Notes: generated from the letters alone by a model not told the origin. Counted from the first letter of the stretch, positions 1 to 8,972 are shown. The stretch is 64,000 nt of DNA from Candidatus Bathycorpusculum hydrogenotrophicum (GCA_009783705.1 WRCX01000001.1:1-64000), one strand, 5' to 3'. Program-made: numbers and translations.

Positions 1-2139
1 GAAGCTGTTGGCTGTGTCGGTTGGGCAGGTGGTTTTGAGAACTGTTATGGATCCTGTTTGGGGTGCTTGTTCTGTGTTTTGATAGAGTATGGATATAGTT
101 TCTCCCTGATCTAGATTGATAAAGACGGTGCGTGTTGCTAAATCGACATATGAGTTGTTGGTGGGGTCGTTTATGATTATGTTGGTTAGGTCCCAGCCTG
201 CTTGTGCAATCTCAGTAACCGTATAACTACCAGGTGCTAGATTGCCGCTGTTCCAAGTCGTGCCATCAGTTAAGCTAAAGCTTCCTGGCGGTGCAGAGGT
301 GACGAAGTTAAAGGCTGTTGAGGCGCTACTGGGGTTGGTTAGTTTAGTGACGCTAAAAGAACCTTCGGGGGGTGCTGCTCGCCAGTTTGCTGTTACGATG
401 ACGTTGTTTGGGGGCATGGTAAAGGTTGCGGTTGGAGTATTGGGTAGGGTGATGCCGCCTTGGTTAACGGTCCAGCCGGTAAAGATGTAGCCGGGTCGGG
501 TTCCAGCATTTATGGTGACGGTGTCACCTTCTTGGTAGCTTCCTGCACCGGTTATTTGGGCGTAGCTGTCGATTACGGTTACGTTGTAGAGTATAAAGCG
601 TGTACCGTTTTTGTAGCTTATGTCATAGTTGTTGTATCCTTGGGTGAAGGGGACAGTCCAGACTACGTTGGCGCCTATTTGTGCGTGATATAGTGCATCA
701 TCTATGGGGTTTCGGTTGTATGCTACTGAGGCACGGTTATTTGCAAATACCATACCGTTATAGACAAAGAGATGGTTTAGGTTTGCATAGGCTACCCAGA
801 TACCACCGCCATCGTTTGAGGCAATGTTACCTGAGATTGTGCCGCTAAATAACTCCACAACACCTTGATTGATGTATATACCACCACCGTCTATGGCCAT
901 ATTGTTAGAAATTGTGCCGCCAAACATGGTAAAAATGTCATAAGAAAGGGTAGCGATGTATATGCCTCCGCCCTGGTTAGCGGTATTGTTGGAAATTGCG
1001 CCGCCAGTCATCGTAAGAGAACCCAAGTTTCCTACGCCTCCGCCCCAGTAGGCTTTGTTAGTAGAAATTTCGCCGCCAGATATTGTGAAAACGCCTAATC
1101 TGCTGTTGTATACGCCACCGCCATCAGTGGCTGTGTTATTAGATATTTTGCCGCCAGACAAACGGAAATCGTCACTGTTGTATACGCCGCCACCAAGAGA
1201 GGTCGCTGTGTTGTTAGAAATTGTGCCGCCAATTACAGTAAGGCTGCCCTCGTTGTATATACCGCCGCCTTCGTTGGCTGTGTTGTTGAAAACTAAACCG
1301 CCCGATATGGTAATGTTGCTATACAATCCGACGTATGGGTATGTCACGTAGTTGAATATGCCACCGCCAATATTGTCCGCTTTGTTGCCAGAGATTTCGC
1401 CGCCAGTCATCGTAAAGATGCCAAATGAGTTTTCTACTCCAGCGCCAAGGTTAGTCACGGTGTTACTCGAAATTTTGCCGCCTGACATTGTAAAGTTGCC
1501 GACGTTGCCTACGCCGCCGCTACGGTAAGCTGTGTTGCCAGAGATTTCGCCGCCATACATTGTAAAGTTGCCGCTGTTATAGACGCCGCCATCAGAGATA
1601 GTTGCGGTGTTGTCTAAAATTTTGCCGCCGGTCATAATGAATGTGCCATAGTTGTTTACGCCAGCGCCATAGTTGGTATATGTGTTGCCAGAGATTTCGC
1701 CGCCAGATAAGATCAGTGTGCCGCCTAGCGAAACACCTACGCCGCGGCCGGTAGAGCCGCTTGTATGAGTTACGGTAATGCCTGCTAGATCTAAAATGGC
1801 TCCATCGTTAACAGTTATGGTGAATGCTCCGGGTGCACCAATCAGTCTAAAATTACCTGCACCACTACTTGTTAATGTGATTGCTTTGCCTGTATCAATG
1901 GTGAGTGGAGCGCCTGTGAGGTGGATATCTGCGGTTAGTTCAATAATGGTAGGTCCTACAGCATTATTGATAGCGTTTCTAAGTTCGGTTTCAGTTGATA
2001 CGGGGACTGCTGCCGCTGTTAGTATACCAGCAGATAGAGCAGAAAACATCAACACAAAAATCAGAGAGAAAACAAAAAAATCTCTGCGTGAATGATGCCT
2101 AGATTTAGTTTTAAAATTTGGTTTAAAATTTTTTCTCAT
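1..2139 (-). CDS. Secreted beta-helix adhesin-like surface protein (C-terminus beyond window)
   Basis: The frame is open from an ATG at 2139 to the left edge (at least 713 codons), so the C-terminus is missing. A strong ribosome binding site (GAAGGAG, 2147-2154) precedes the ATG. The N-terminus is basic (MRKNF...RRD) and followed by a hydrophobic stretch ending in an Ala-rich segment, a Sec-type signal peptide. Residues about 110-470 are some 15 degenerate repeats of the type GGGIYN...FTMSGGEISNNTA, typical of right-handed parallel beta-helix surface proteins. A segment near 560-590 (GYIFTGWTVN..., TATFTMPPNN) resembles InlB B-repeats, and the following part (GSFSVTKLTNP..., GSYTVTEIAQAGWDL) resembles prealbumin-like SpaA domains. 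It probably acts outside the cell in adhesion; the ligand is unknown. The domain reading is from family knowledge, the repeats are seen directly. Confidence 0.85.
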   Translation of the reverse strand, partial: MRKNFKPNFKTKSRHHSRRDFFVFSLIFVLMFSALSAGILTAAAVPVSTETELRNAINNAVGPTIIELTADIHLTGAPLTIDTGKAITLTSSGAGNFRLIGAPGAFTITVNDGAILDLAGITVTHTSGSTGRGVGVSLGGTLILSGGEISGNTYTNYGAGVNNYGTFIMTGGKILDNTATISDGGVYNSGNFTMYGGEISGNTAYRSGGVGNVGNFTMSGGKISSNTVTNLGAGVENSFGIFTMTGGEISGNKADNIGGGIFNYVTYPYVGLYSNITISGGLVFNNTANEGGGIYNEGSLTVIGGTISNNTATSLGGGVYNSDDFRLSGGKISNNTATDGGGVYNSRLGVFTISGGEISTNKAYWGGGVGNLGSLTMTGGAISNNTANQGGGIYIATLSYDIFTMFGGTISNNMAIDGGGIYINQGVVELFSGTISGNIASNDGGGIWVAYANLNHLFVYNGMVFANNRASVAYNRNPIDDALYHAQIGANVVWTVPFTQGYNNYDISYKNGTRFILYNVTVIDSYAQITGAGSYQEGDTVTINAGTRPGYIFTGWTVNQGGITLPNTPTATFTMPPNNVIVTANWRAAPPEGSFSVTKLTNPSSASTAFNFVTSAPPGSFSLTDGTTWNSGNLAPGSYTVTEIAQAGWDLTNIIINDPTNNSYVDLATRTVFINLDQGETISILYQNTEQAPQTGSITVLKTTCPTDTANSF
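865..1730. repeat. Degenerate in-gene repeats encoding beta-helix rungs
   Basis: About 60-75 bp units share a core such as GTTAGAAATTGTGCCGCCA with variations. They are the coding repeats of the beta-helix protein, in frame, with the length of one or two rungs. Unit length varies by whole codons, as expected for protein repeats and unlike a CRISPR array. Confidence 0.75.
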
Positions 2140-2618
2140 AAAAAAACTCCTTCTAAAAAGCAATGCTAAAACGTAGATGCTAACGTGTATACGTCAACAG
2201 ATATAGCGTTAAAACATGCATAATTTTAGCAGTTAATCGCGTATATATGCGTTCTGTTTATTGATACTATAGGAAACAAGAGTTCATCCTTTGAGAATCA
2301 TCTGACACGTTACCAATAACCGTTTGGACGCTAATTTGCTAAATCCTAAACGACCTGCATCAGAGTTGAGCCGCCACAATACAAACCATCCCCAACCACT
2401 ACACTAGCATACATGCAACTAAGGGTTAAATAAAAAAACAAAAGGGATACTCCGATAAAAAACCAATTAAAGAAACACAGATAGCTAAACAGAGCAAGCC
2501 TCAAAGACGGCTCATCTAACTTTAGATAACACGGATTTTTATCGAAAACCCTTAAAGCTATAGCGGCCTAACTGTTGAGTCCCGCAAAGCAATAAGAGAT
2601 GTATAGAGGGACAAGGGT
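2140..2618. promoter_or_regulatory. Divergent intergenic region between adhesin and GINS genes
   Basis: No gene was recognised here. The region is AT-rich and must hold the promoters of both divergent transcripts. A TATA-like GCGTATATATGCG (near 2239-2251) and a palindrome ACGTGTATACGT (near 2182-2193) lie on the adhesin side. On the GINS side there is CCTTAAAGCTATAG near 2550-2563. Which of these are used is inference. Confidence 0.35.
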
Positions 2619-3182
2619 TTGATAACTAACAAAATCAACACAATGGATTTCTGCTACAAGAATTCCATGGTAAGAATTGTGGCAAATCGCAATTGCCCCG
2701 AAATCAAACTAGCAGGCTTAACTGTGGGTCCCTTTGATGAAGGAAATGAATATGAAGTTTACTTTTGGGTAGCTAAAGAATTAACCACTTTGGGTATGGC
2801 ACATTTTCGTGAAGATGACATCTTAGATGTCACAAAACTGTTCAAGATGCAGTGGAAAGAAGGCGTACAAATTCCCGGACAAATCAGTGAACTGCCCGGC
2901 GATTTTTATCCAAAACTGCGCAGATTTCTACAGGATCTAAAAGAACAAGCAACCCAAGCGCAACAATCTGAGAAATTTCATGAATACGACCGCGTCAAAC
3001 ATCTAGCCCGTGACATCACCAACTCACGGCTAAAAAAAATTATCGCCCTCGCCGCAGCCCCCGGACAGGGTGAACAAGTCCTCAAAAAATTAACCACCGA
3101 AGAAAAACTCATCTATGATCAACTGGTAAAAATAATCGCTGAATGGAAAACTAAAATCTTGGAACCCGGAGCAGATATGTAG
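2619..3182 (+). CDS. GINS complex subunit, archaeal replication factor
   Basis: 187 aa. GINS proteins bridge the MCM helicase and the replication machinery in the CMG-like complex. The first ~60 residues have a small beta-domain pattern (VRIVANRNCPEIKLAGLTVG, then GPFDEG...FWVAKEL..LG), followed by a helical part with the hallmark ELPGDFYPKLRRFLQDL. Beta-domain before helical domain resembles the Psf2/Psf3 (Gins23) order more than Gins51, but this is tentative. The TTG at 2619 is preferred because GAGGG lies just upstream (2606-2610); ATG 2643 has no such site. The stop codon is directly followed by the MCM start, so the two are co-transcribed. Confidence 0.82.
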   Translation: MITNKINTMDFCYKNSMVRIVANRNCPEIKLAGLTVGPFDEGNEYEVYFWVAKELTTLGMAHFREDDILDVTKLFKMQWKEGVQIPGQISELPGDFYPKLRRFLQDLKEQATQAQQSEKFHEYDRVKHLARDITNSRLKKIIALAAAPGQGEQVLKKLTTEEKLIYDQLVKIIAEWKTKILEPGADM

Positions 3183-5213
3183 ATGACGATTGAAATAAGT
3201 GATGCACAACAACGCTTCCAAGAATTTTTTAAGAAAGAAAAGTATAGACAGAGAATCGCTCAACTATCCATCAGCGGCAAAAACTCATTAGCTATTGACT
3301 TTGAAGAACTCTATGGCTTTGATCAAGCACTCGCTGAGCAACTCTTAGCCAAACCCGAAATATATCTTAAAAATGCTGCTGACGGCGCCAAGGAGCAACT
3401 CCGCATTGAAGATGTGGAGTATGCTGAAAAAGTCGAAAAACTCATTGTACGTGTTGTAAAGCTACTGGGCAAAGAGCAACTCCGCAGACTTGGTTCAAAA
3501 AACATGAGTAAAATGGTTATGGTTGAAGGAATCGTCGTCCGTGCTACACCCGTACGCCCTATGGTACAAGTTGCCGCATTCAAATGCAAACGCTGTGGAA
3601 CGATGAACTATATTGAGCAAACTGGACAGTTCCTCAAAGCCCCCGGCCTTTGTTTAGCAATTGACTGCGAAAAAGACGGCCCCTTTGAATTTAGTCAAGA
3701 AGATTCCACATTTATCGACTCGCAAGATCTGCGACTACAAGAAAAACCTGAAGATCTCCCCCCAGGACAGTTACCGCGAGTACTGGCCTGCAAACTCATC
3801 GGAGATGAAATTGTTGATGTTGCAAGACCAGGGGATCATGTTTCAATAGTGGGTATTGTGCGAGCATTTGCACCCTCGCTTATGGGGATGGGAAAACTCC
3901 GCACGTTTATCCTCCAGCTCGATGCAAACTCTACAGAGGTCTTGGGTAAAGAACCAGAAACTTCTCCACCTACACCTGAGGAAGAAGCTCAAATTCGCGA
4001 GCTATCCAAAGATCCATATGTGCATAAAAAAATCATTAGCTCCATTGCACCCTCCATCTTTGGAAACGAGCACCTAAAAGAAGCGGTTATGTATTTGATC
4101 TTTGGCGGAGTCTCTAGAAGCCTTCCAGATGTCAACATAAGAGGCGAAATAAACGCCCTTATCATTGGAGATCCAGGCACTGCCAAAAGCCAGATGTTGC
4201 AATATGTCTCGCGTTTAGCGCCAAGAGGGCTCTATACATCAGGCAGAGGCACCACCGCCGCTGGATTAACTGCGGCTGTTGTACGCGAGAAAGGCGGAAG
4301 CATGTCACTTGAAGCAGGCGCATTGGTATTAGCTGACAAGGGAATTGCCTGTATTGACGAAATGGACAAGATGCGGCCTGAAGACCGTGTTGCCATTCAC
4401 GAAGCCATGGAACAACACACCGTTTCAGTCGCAAAAGGAGGTATTGTCGCTACCCTAAACGCTCGAACTGCGGTGCTTGCAGCCGCCAACCCATCGCTTG
4501 GCAGGTATGAACCCAACCGTACTGTTGCAGAAAATATTTCTCTGCCAGTCACCATACTCTCCAGATTTGACTTGATTTTTGTTTTACGTGATGTGCCCAA
4601 CAAAGAGGCAGACGGGAAAATGTCGCGCCACATCTTGGAGATGCACAGACGCGGAGTGAGCCCGGTTGAAGTTCAAGTTGATTCTGAATTGCTTCGCAAA
4701 TACATCAGCTTTGCCAAGAGTATTAAGCCAGAACTCAGCGAAGATGCCCTAAAGCGGCTAAGCGAATTCTATTTAGCGATGCGTTCGGCCAGCGAATCAG
4801 AAGGTTCACCTGTTGCTATCACCGCTCGTCAGCTCGAATCACTGGTTCGCGTTTCTGAAGCCCGAGCACGTGTAGCCTTGCGACCCATAGTTACACCTGA
4901 AGATGCAGAGGCAGCCATAGCCATCATGAAACGCTCACTAGAGGAAGTGGGCATCGACATGTCTAGCTTTAAAGTTGATATTGATTTGATCATGACTGGC
5001 CGCCCCAAGAGCATCCGTGACCGCTTAGGCATAGTACTCTCAACCATTATGGACATGGAAAAATTAACAGGTATAGTTGAACGCGATGCACTGGTCAATG
5101 AACTTGAGACCAAACACAAGATTCCAAAAAACGAAATCGAACGCATGATTGGACAACTACTCCGTGAAGGCACAGTCTATGAACCCCGCGAAGGATGCCT
5201 AAAGAAGACCTAA
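3183..5213 (+). CDS. mcm: Replicative DNA helicase MCM
   Basis: 676 aa, full length for archaeal MCM, the hexameric 3'-5' helicase that unwinds DNA at the fork. The N-terminal domain has a zinc site (C135, C138, C157, C162; CX2C...CX4C). The AAA+ core shows Walker A GDPGTAKSQ (329-337), Walker B CIDEMDKM (390-397) and the arginine finger motif SRFDLIF (460-466). A winged-helix tail follows (about 595-676). There is no intein. The ATG follows the GINS stop with no gap, so translation is probably coupled. The GINS-MCM pair is a common archaeal arrangement. Confidence 0.97.
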   Translation: MTIEISDAQQRFQEFFKKEKYRQRIAQLSISGKNSLAIDFEELYGFDQALAEQLLAKPEIYLKNAADGAKEQLRIEDVEYAEKVEKLIVRVVKLLGKEQLRRLGSKNMSKMVMVEGIVVRATPVRPMVQVAAFKCKRCGTMNYIEQTGQFLKAPGLCLAIDCEKDGPFEFSQEDSTFIDSQDLRLQEKPEDLPPGQLPRVLACKLIGDEIVDVARPGDHVSIVGIVRAFAPSLMGMGKLRTFILQLDANSTEVLGKEPETSPPTPEEEAQIRELSKDPYVHKKIISSIAPSIFGNEHLKEAVMYLIFGGVSRSLPDVNIRGEINALIIGDPGTAKSQMLQYVSRLAPRGLYTSGRGTTAAGLTAAVVREKGGSMSLEAGALVLADKGIACIDEMDKMRPEDRVAIHEAMEQHTVSVAKGGIVATLNARTAVLAAANPSLGRYEPNRTVAENISLPVTILSRFDLIFVLRDVPNKEADGKMSRHILEMHRRGVSPVEVQVDSELLRKYISFAKSIKPELSEDALKRLSEFYLAMRSASESEGSPVAITARQLESLVRVSEARARVALRPIVTPEDAEAAIAIMKRSLEEVGIDMSSFKVDIDLIMTGRPKSIRDRLGIVLSTIMDMEKLTGIVERDALVNELETKHKIPKNEIERMIGQLLREGTVYEPREGCLKKT

Positions 5214-5535
5214 ACAATTGAAAACAACAAATAACCACACATACTAACGTGAATTAGATAAACATAATAGCTTAGCACACAGGTAACCGGGCTATCAAGA
5301 TTACTTGATACCGAAATACCACGGGCAATTCATTTAGAGTAGCCAAGAAACCACTTTGAAGGTGCTAATAGAGTATTTTTATCGATAACCTGCAAAGGGA
5401 AAAGATGCACAGGTTTGCACGGTTATCAGTCGACAATAAAGAATTGATCAGCTATATCTGAACAATAAATTGAAAAGAGATTGTTTTACCCTTTGACGAG
5501 AGGGTATCGTTGGGAACTGAGATATGGGAAAGGGA
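5214..5535. other. Convergent intergenic region with two hairpins
   Basis: No gene seen. It lies between the convergent MCM and PAC2 genes. A perfect hairpin TATCAAG-ATTA-CTTGATA lies at 5293-5310 and a second, TACCCT-N8-AGGGTA, at 5487-5506. They may aid transcript termination on either strand, but neither is followed by a clear T-run on the + strand. Confidence 0.4.
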
Positions 5536-6306
5536 TTAGGAGATGTAGGTTGTTTTTTTGTCTTCTTGTTTGCGGTTTTCCTCAGCTTCAAGCGCACGTT
5601 TGACTTCGATTTGTTGAAGTTTTGTGACCATAGTTTCTGCTTTGGCGATTTCGTCGTCTAAGTTTTTGAGGTCTAACTCGAAGTTAAAAGTGGATTTGAG
5701 GACTTCGAGCACACTTTTAGCAGCTAGGGGGTCTGGGAGATAGCCGCGGGTTTCACCTAGCAGACAGAGGGCTTCGATTTTTTTGAATTTAGCTAAGCCT
5801 AAAATTAGACCAGCGGTGCCTACAATGGGACTTCCAGCGGTGCTAAGTGTTGCGCCGCCATCGATTGCACGGTTTAGGATTGTTTGATCATTTGCAGCAA
5901 TGTAGACACGGGGTTTTTCTTGGGGTTCTATACGATAGCCACCGATTGTTGCAATGGCTTTTACGCCGTATTTCTCGCTAAAGTCCAGCATGCGATCAGC
6001 GATTTCGTATTGGCCTTCGATAGTTTGGGATTGACTGTCGCCTGTAAAGAGAATGATGTCATTGCCGTTGGGGTTTTGATAGTAGTAAAAACTACCCCTC
6101 AGGAGCCGTACGTTACCTTTTTTGTTAACTAGGACGAAGTAGGGAAAATGCGGTGAGTAGAGATAGGCAATTTTTTTGGCTTTGAGCTGTTTTATGAGGT
6201 AGCGCAATGCAATTTTACCAACCAGCCCCAATCCGGGGAGGCCTTCGATGAGCACGGGGTTGTTGGGTTGGATTTGGCTGAATTCTTTAATGTATGTTTC
6301 CTTCAT
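5536..6306 (-). CDS. Proteasome assembly chaperone family protein (PAC2)
   Basis: 256 aa. PAC2-family proteins are thought to help assemble the 20S proteasome. The family signature is clear: PVLIEGLPGLGLVGKIALRYLI (residues 17-38, Gly-rich nucleotide-fold start), GDSQSQTIEGQYEIAD near 90, IATIGGYR near 120, and GETRGYLPDPLAAK near 190. The last ~45 residues are a charged coiled-coil-like helix. The start is supported by AAGGAG six to eight bases upstream. It is the last gene of the L44e-S27e-aIF2alpha-Nop10 operon, two bases after Nop10, a grouping widespread in archaea. Confidence 0.9.
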   Translation of the reverse strand: MKETYIKEFSQIQPNNPVLIEGLPGLGLVGKIALRYLIKQLKAKKIAYLYSPHFPYFVLVNKKGNVRLLRGSFYYYQNPNGNDIILFTGDSQSQTIEGQYEIADRMLDFSEKYGVKAIATIGGYRIEPQEKPRVYIAANDQTILNRAIDGGATLSTAGSPIVGTAGLILGLAKFKKIEALCLLGETRGYLPDPLAAKSVLEVLKSTFNFELDLKNLDDEIAKAETMVTKLQQIEVKRALEAEENRKQEDKKTTYIS

Positions 6307-6308
6307 GT

Positions 6309-6470
6309 TTATTGGCTCCTTTTAGCGGCCATACGGTATTTGAGGTATTTATCGTCAGGGGAAAATTTTGCGGGATGTGGAATTCGCACGTTCCCTCCAC
6401 ATGCGGTACAATTTGCCTTGTTGAGTGTGTAGATGCCACATTTTTCGCATTTACGCAGCTGCCAGTTCAC
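6309..6470 (-). CDS. nop10: Ribosome biogenesis protein Nop10
   Basis: 53 aa, read directly from the sequence: MNWQLRKCEKCGIYTL..., NCTACGGNVRIPHPAKFSP and ending KYRMAAKRSQ. This matches archaeal Nop10, the small zinc-ribbon subunit of H/ACA RNPs that guide rRNA pseudouridylation with Cbf5 and Gar1. Two CX2C pairs bind zinc and HPAKFSP is the conserved Cbf5-contacting segment. It starts at GTG whose first base is the last base of the aIF2alpha stop (TAGTG), implying coupled translation. GGGAG within the end of aIF2alpha can serve as ribosome binding site. Confidence 0.93.
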   Translation of the reverse strand: MNWQLRKCEKCGIYTLNKANCTACGGNVRIPHPAKFSPDDKYLKYRMAAKRSQ

Positions 6471-7267
6471 TATTTCTCCCTTCTAAAACTGCCTTGGCCG
6501 CCTGCTTTAACAATATAGTTTACGATGTTATCTGCGGTTTTTTGCATGACATCTTCTGCACGCTTATAGTTTTCTGCTTGTACTTCCATACTGTATTTTG
6601 GAGCAGCTATGACATAGAAGGTAAGTTTGGCATCTTTGATTTTTTCAGTTTTAGCTTTTTGGAAGGCTTCTTTGATGACTCGTACACCATTGGGTTTTAC
6701 GACTCGGATTTCGAGCACTCCGCGGACTTTGACGAGTTTGACATGGATACGTTCCTGTGCGACTTCGCTGAATGCTTTGGCGATGTCTTCGGGGACACCT
6801 ATGTCGATTAGTGCGTCTGATCCTTCCACTGCAGCTTTCTCGAAGCCTTCGTATAGGTCATATTTTTGTTCGATTATAGTTCCGGCTTTTTGGTAGACTT
6901 CTTCGCTTGTCATACCGAGTTTTTCAGCGACACCGCGAAGCAGTGCGTCTGCTTTGCGCTCTTTTTTCCAGGACATGACTTTTTCTATGCGTTCGCGTTT
7001 GGTGACTCGACGCAGAGAGAGATCGATGTGGCCTTTATCGTGGTCTACCCGGAGAACTTTGAGGGTTACTTTTTGGCCTTCCCGTACGAAATCACGGATA
7101 TTGCGGATCCAAGATGAGGAGATTTCGGAGACATGGAGGAGACCTCGTTTGTCGTACTCGTCGAGTTTAGCGTAAGCGCCATAATCTGTAACTGTTTCGA
7201 TTGTAGCGATGACAAGGTCACCGACTTCGGGCCATTGCGGCTTACGCTCAGCCATTGGTTTTGACAC
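6470..7267 (-). CDS. eif2a: Translation initiation factor aIF2 subunit alpha
   Basis: 265 aa, the usual length. With aIF2-beta and -gamma it delivers initiator Met-tRNA to the small ribosomal subunit. The N-terminal S1 (OB-fold) domain spans about residues 12-83 (GDLVIATIETVTDYGAYAKL, then RGLLHVSEISSSWI). A helical middle domain (about 90-170) and an alpha-beta C-terminal domain (IHVKLVKVRGVLEIRVV...) follow. It sits directly after S27e and overlaps Nop10 by one base. Confidence 0.96.
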   Translation of the reverse strand: MSKPMAERKPQWPEVGDLVIATIETVTDYGAYAKLDEYDKRGLLHVSEISSSWIRNIRDFVREGQKVTLKVLRVDHDKGHIDLSLRRVTKRERIEKVMSWKKERKADALLRGVAEKLGMTSEEVYQKAGTIIEQKYDLYEGFEKAAVEGSDALIDIGVPEDIAKAFSEVAQERIHVKLVKVRGVLEIRVVKPNGVRVIKEAFQKAKTEKIKDAKLTFYVIAAPKYSMEVQAENYKRAEDVMQKTADNIVNYIVKAGGQGSFRREK

Positions 7268-7465
7268 CTACTCGAGAACCGAAAGAACTTCGCCGTTTAT
7301 TTTTGCTCTGCCGCCACTGGGTTCAGCTAAGGTTACACCGCATACATTGCAGGTTATAGTGTTGACGGCATTGCTGAAGAGAAGCTGCTCGTTGCCGCAT
7401 TTCTGGCATTTAACACGCAGAAAAACGCTACGGGGTTTTGGGATAAGTTTATTCCATTCAGACAT
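7268..7465 (-). CDS. rps27e: 30S ribosomal protein S27e
   Basis: 65 aa zinc-ribbon protein of the small subunit. Zinc ligands are CQKCGNEQ and CNVCGVTLAEP, with the conserved LAEPSGGRAKI stretch near the end. The length and order in the L44e-S27e-aIF2alpha operon are typical of archaea. A GGAG site lies upstream of the ATG at 7465. Confidence 0.97.
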   Translation of the reverse strand: MSEWNKLIPKPRSVFLRVKCQKCGNEQLLFSNAVNTITCNVCGVTLAEPSGGRAKINGEVLSVLE

Positions 7466-7488
7466 AATTTTTTCTCCTGTTAAATTAT

Positions 7489-7764
7489 TTATTGTATCTG
7501 GAGTTTTCTTAGGCGTATGCCGTCTTTATGATACATATAGTTACAGAGTTTACATTTCAAACGCAGAGTCTGCTTTTTGGTTGTTTTGGCAAACTCACGC
7601 TGCAACGGATACTTTTGACCACCATACCCTGTTTTTTCACGTGCGTGGGCTCTCTCGCCAGCGGCAAGTGCCCGGCGTTTACCCGCCTTATAGAGGCTGA
7701 CCGTGTGTACGGTGTGAGTTTTACATTTAGGACAGTACGTGTTGATTTCTTTAGGAACGTTCAC
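7489..7764 (-). CDS. rpl44e: 50S ribosomal protein L44e
   Basis: 91 aa. L44e binds near the E-site of the large subunit. It shows CPKCKTHTVHTV and C-terminal CKLCNYMY zinc ligands and the basic KTGYGGQKYPLQREFAKTTKK loop region (residues 44-64). It is first in the translation operon; a TATA-like element on the minus strand lies near 7805-7815 (AAAGTATAAGAA), a plausible promoter for the five-gene unit. Confidence 0.96.
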   Translation of the reverse strand: MNVPKEINTYCPKCKTHTVHTVSLYKAGKRRALAAGERAHAREKTGYGGQKYPLQREFAKTTKKQTLRLKCKLCNYMYHKDGIRLRKLQIQ

Positions 7765-7922
7765 GCTAATTCACTACCAGCTTCCCAATAAGGGGACACT
7801 CTTATTCTTATACTTTATGACCTGTCTTTTGCGCTAATGCATCTTTACTTATCAAAAGCCTAATTGATAGGTGATTTACAGATTGAAAACTCTTTTAGAC
7901 AGAACACCAAGTTATCTACCGG

Positions 7923-8047
7923 GCCGGGGTGGCGGAGTGGTTATCGCGCCAGCCTCGAGATCAAACAAAAGAGGGCAAGAGCCAGAAATGGCAAGACAGC
8001 TGGTGGGCTTCGCGCCCGCAGGGGTTCGAGTCCCTTCCCCGGCGCCA
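7923..8047 (+). tRNA. tRNA-Ser (anticodon CGA) with a 38-nt intron and encoded CCA
   Basis: The acceptor stem GCCGGGG (7923-7929) pairs with CCCCGGC (8037-8043); discriminator G and an encoded CCA (8045-8047) follow. The anticodon stem CCAGC (7949-7953) pairs with GCTGG (7999-8003). The anticodon loop reads C-T-CGA-G, so the anticodon is CGA at 7956-7958. The intron, 7960-7997, sits at the canonical archaeal position 37/38 and would be removed by the splicing endonuclease at a bulge-helix-bulge. A long variable arm with stem GGGC/GCCC (8005-8017) marks a class II tRNA, as expected for serine. The T-arm has GGTTCGAGT. Confidence 0.93.
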
Positions 8048-8098
8048 TCATTCTATCGCCAACAAAAATCACGCTAAACCTTTCACATGTTTGAAGCA

Positions 8099-8972
8099 TT
8101 ATTCCTCAGCCTTATCCGTTCCGTCAACCTTACTTTCAACTACATCCGCAAGAAGCCGTGTAAAATCAACTGCCTTCTTTGAAGTTATAACGGGCTTCCT
8201 GTTTGCGCTTCAATTTCTTTACGAGCATTTCCAGCAACACTCCCACCACGTTTCGCAACCTCCTTATTTTTTTCAAAAGTATTCGGTTTCTTCCTTTGAA
8301 ATCTCTGTGGTGGTCGCTTCAGCAAGCATATTTAGTACCAGCTCTAAAGTAGTCATGTTATCACGCAAGCCCTCTTTTTTTAAGCCTTTCACAGTTTTAT
8401 ACTATCTTGTCGTCAATCCCGACTATGCTTGAGTGATTTCATCAGTTAAAATGGCATATTCGCCGCCCTTTACACCCCGATCCGCCCATTCATCAACCAA
8501 TTCTTTTCGGACCTGTATTGCTTGTAATCTTTGATTGATCCATTCTCGGCTGTAGCCTTGTTTTAAATAAGTAACAAGAGCCCGATCAATCGACAACTCT
8601 GGATCAAATGTTTCCTCAATTCGGTCTTTTCCAACCGCGGCAAGCCATAACTTAAACGGCTCCGACTTAGGCGAAGGAATAGACTGAATTATGCGTAAAA
8701 TTTGTTCTGTATCAGCAGTATCGGTAAGACGCATTTTTCCGTCTTCGGCAGGCATTTTCAACTGCTGACATTTTATCAGCAGTTCATTTGCGCCCTCTGC
8801 ATTAAGTCGTTCCTTTAATTTAGCCCAATAATTACTTGCTCCGCGCGTTGCGTAACCTGGTCAGTCAATATACCTATACATCAACTATGGAAAAATACCA
8901 GTCTTCTTTTTCTTCATCCCAAACAGTACGAACCCGTTTATTCTCAAAGAGCTTAATATTTTTATCAACCAT
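8099..8972 (-). pseudogene. DinD/BRO-like gene relic (phage antirepressor/DNA-damage protein D type)
   Basis: Reading three frames restores one protein: start MVDKNIKLFENKRVRTVWDE at ATG 8972 (site AAAGGTGAG upstream), then VIGILTDQVTQR, GASNYWAKLKERLNAEGANE, and an intact 112-codon stretch (8423-8761) with KLWLAAVGKDRIEETFDPEL, GYSREWINQRLQAIQVRKEL and DEWADRGV. The tail contains GLKKEGLRDNMTTLELVLNM and KNKEVAKRGGSVAGNARKEIE. This is the DinD-like architecture of the BRO-N group. Damage: a frameshift near 8873, another near 8845, in-frame TAG at 8423-8425 and again about ten codons on, and frameshifts near 8270 and 8190. It lies 50 bp beyond the 3' end of tRNA-Ser, a common integration target, so it may be a relic of an integrated element. 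Confidence 0.85.

Noticed and set aside
865-1351. Plus-strand open frames over the beta-helix gene
   Set aside because: They are shadows of the repetitive minus-strand gene, with Pro/Leu-rich or low-complexity translations and no ribosome sites.
865-1730. Regular repeats that could be taken for a CRISPR array
   Set aside because: The repeats are degenerate, vary in length by whole codons and are in frame on the minus strand; they encode beta-helix rungs.
7864-8432. Open frames across the tRNA-Ser gene
   Set aside because: They run through a fully folded tRNA and the antisense of the DinD-like relic.
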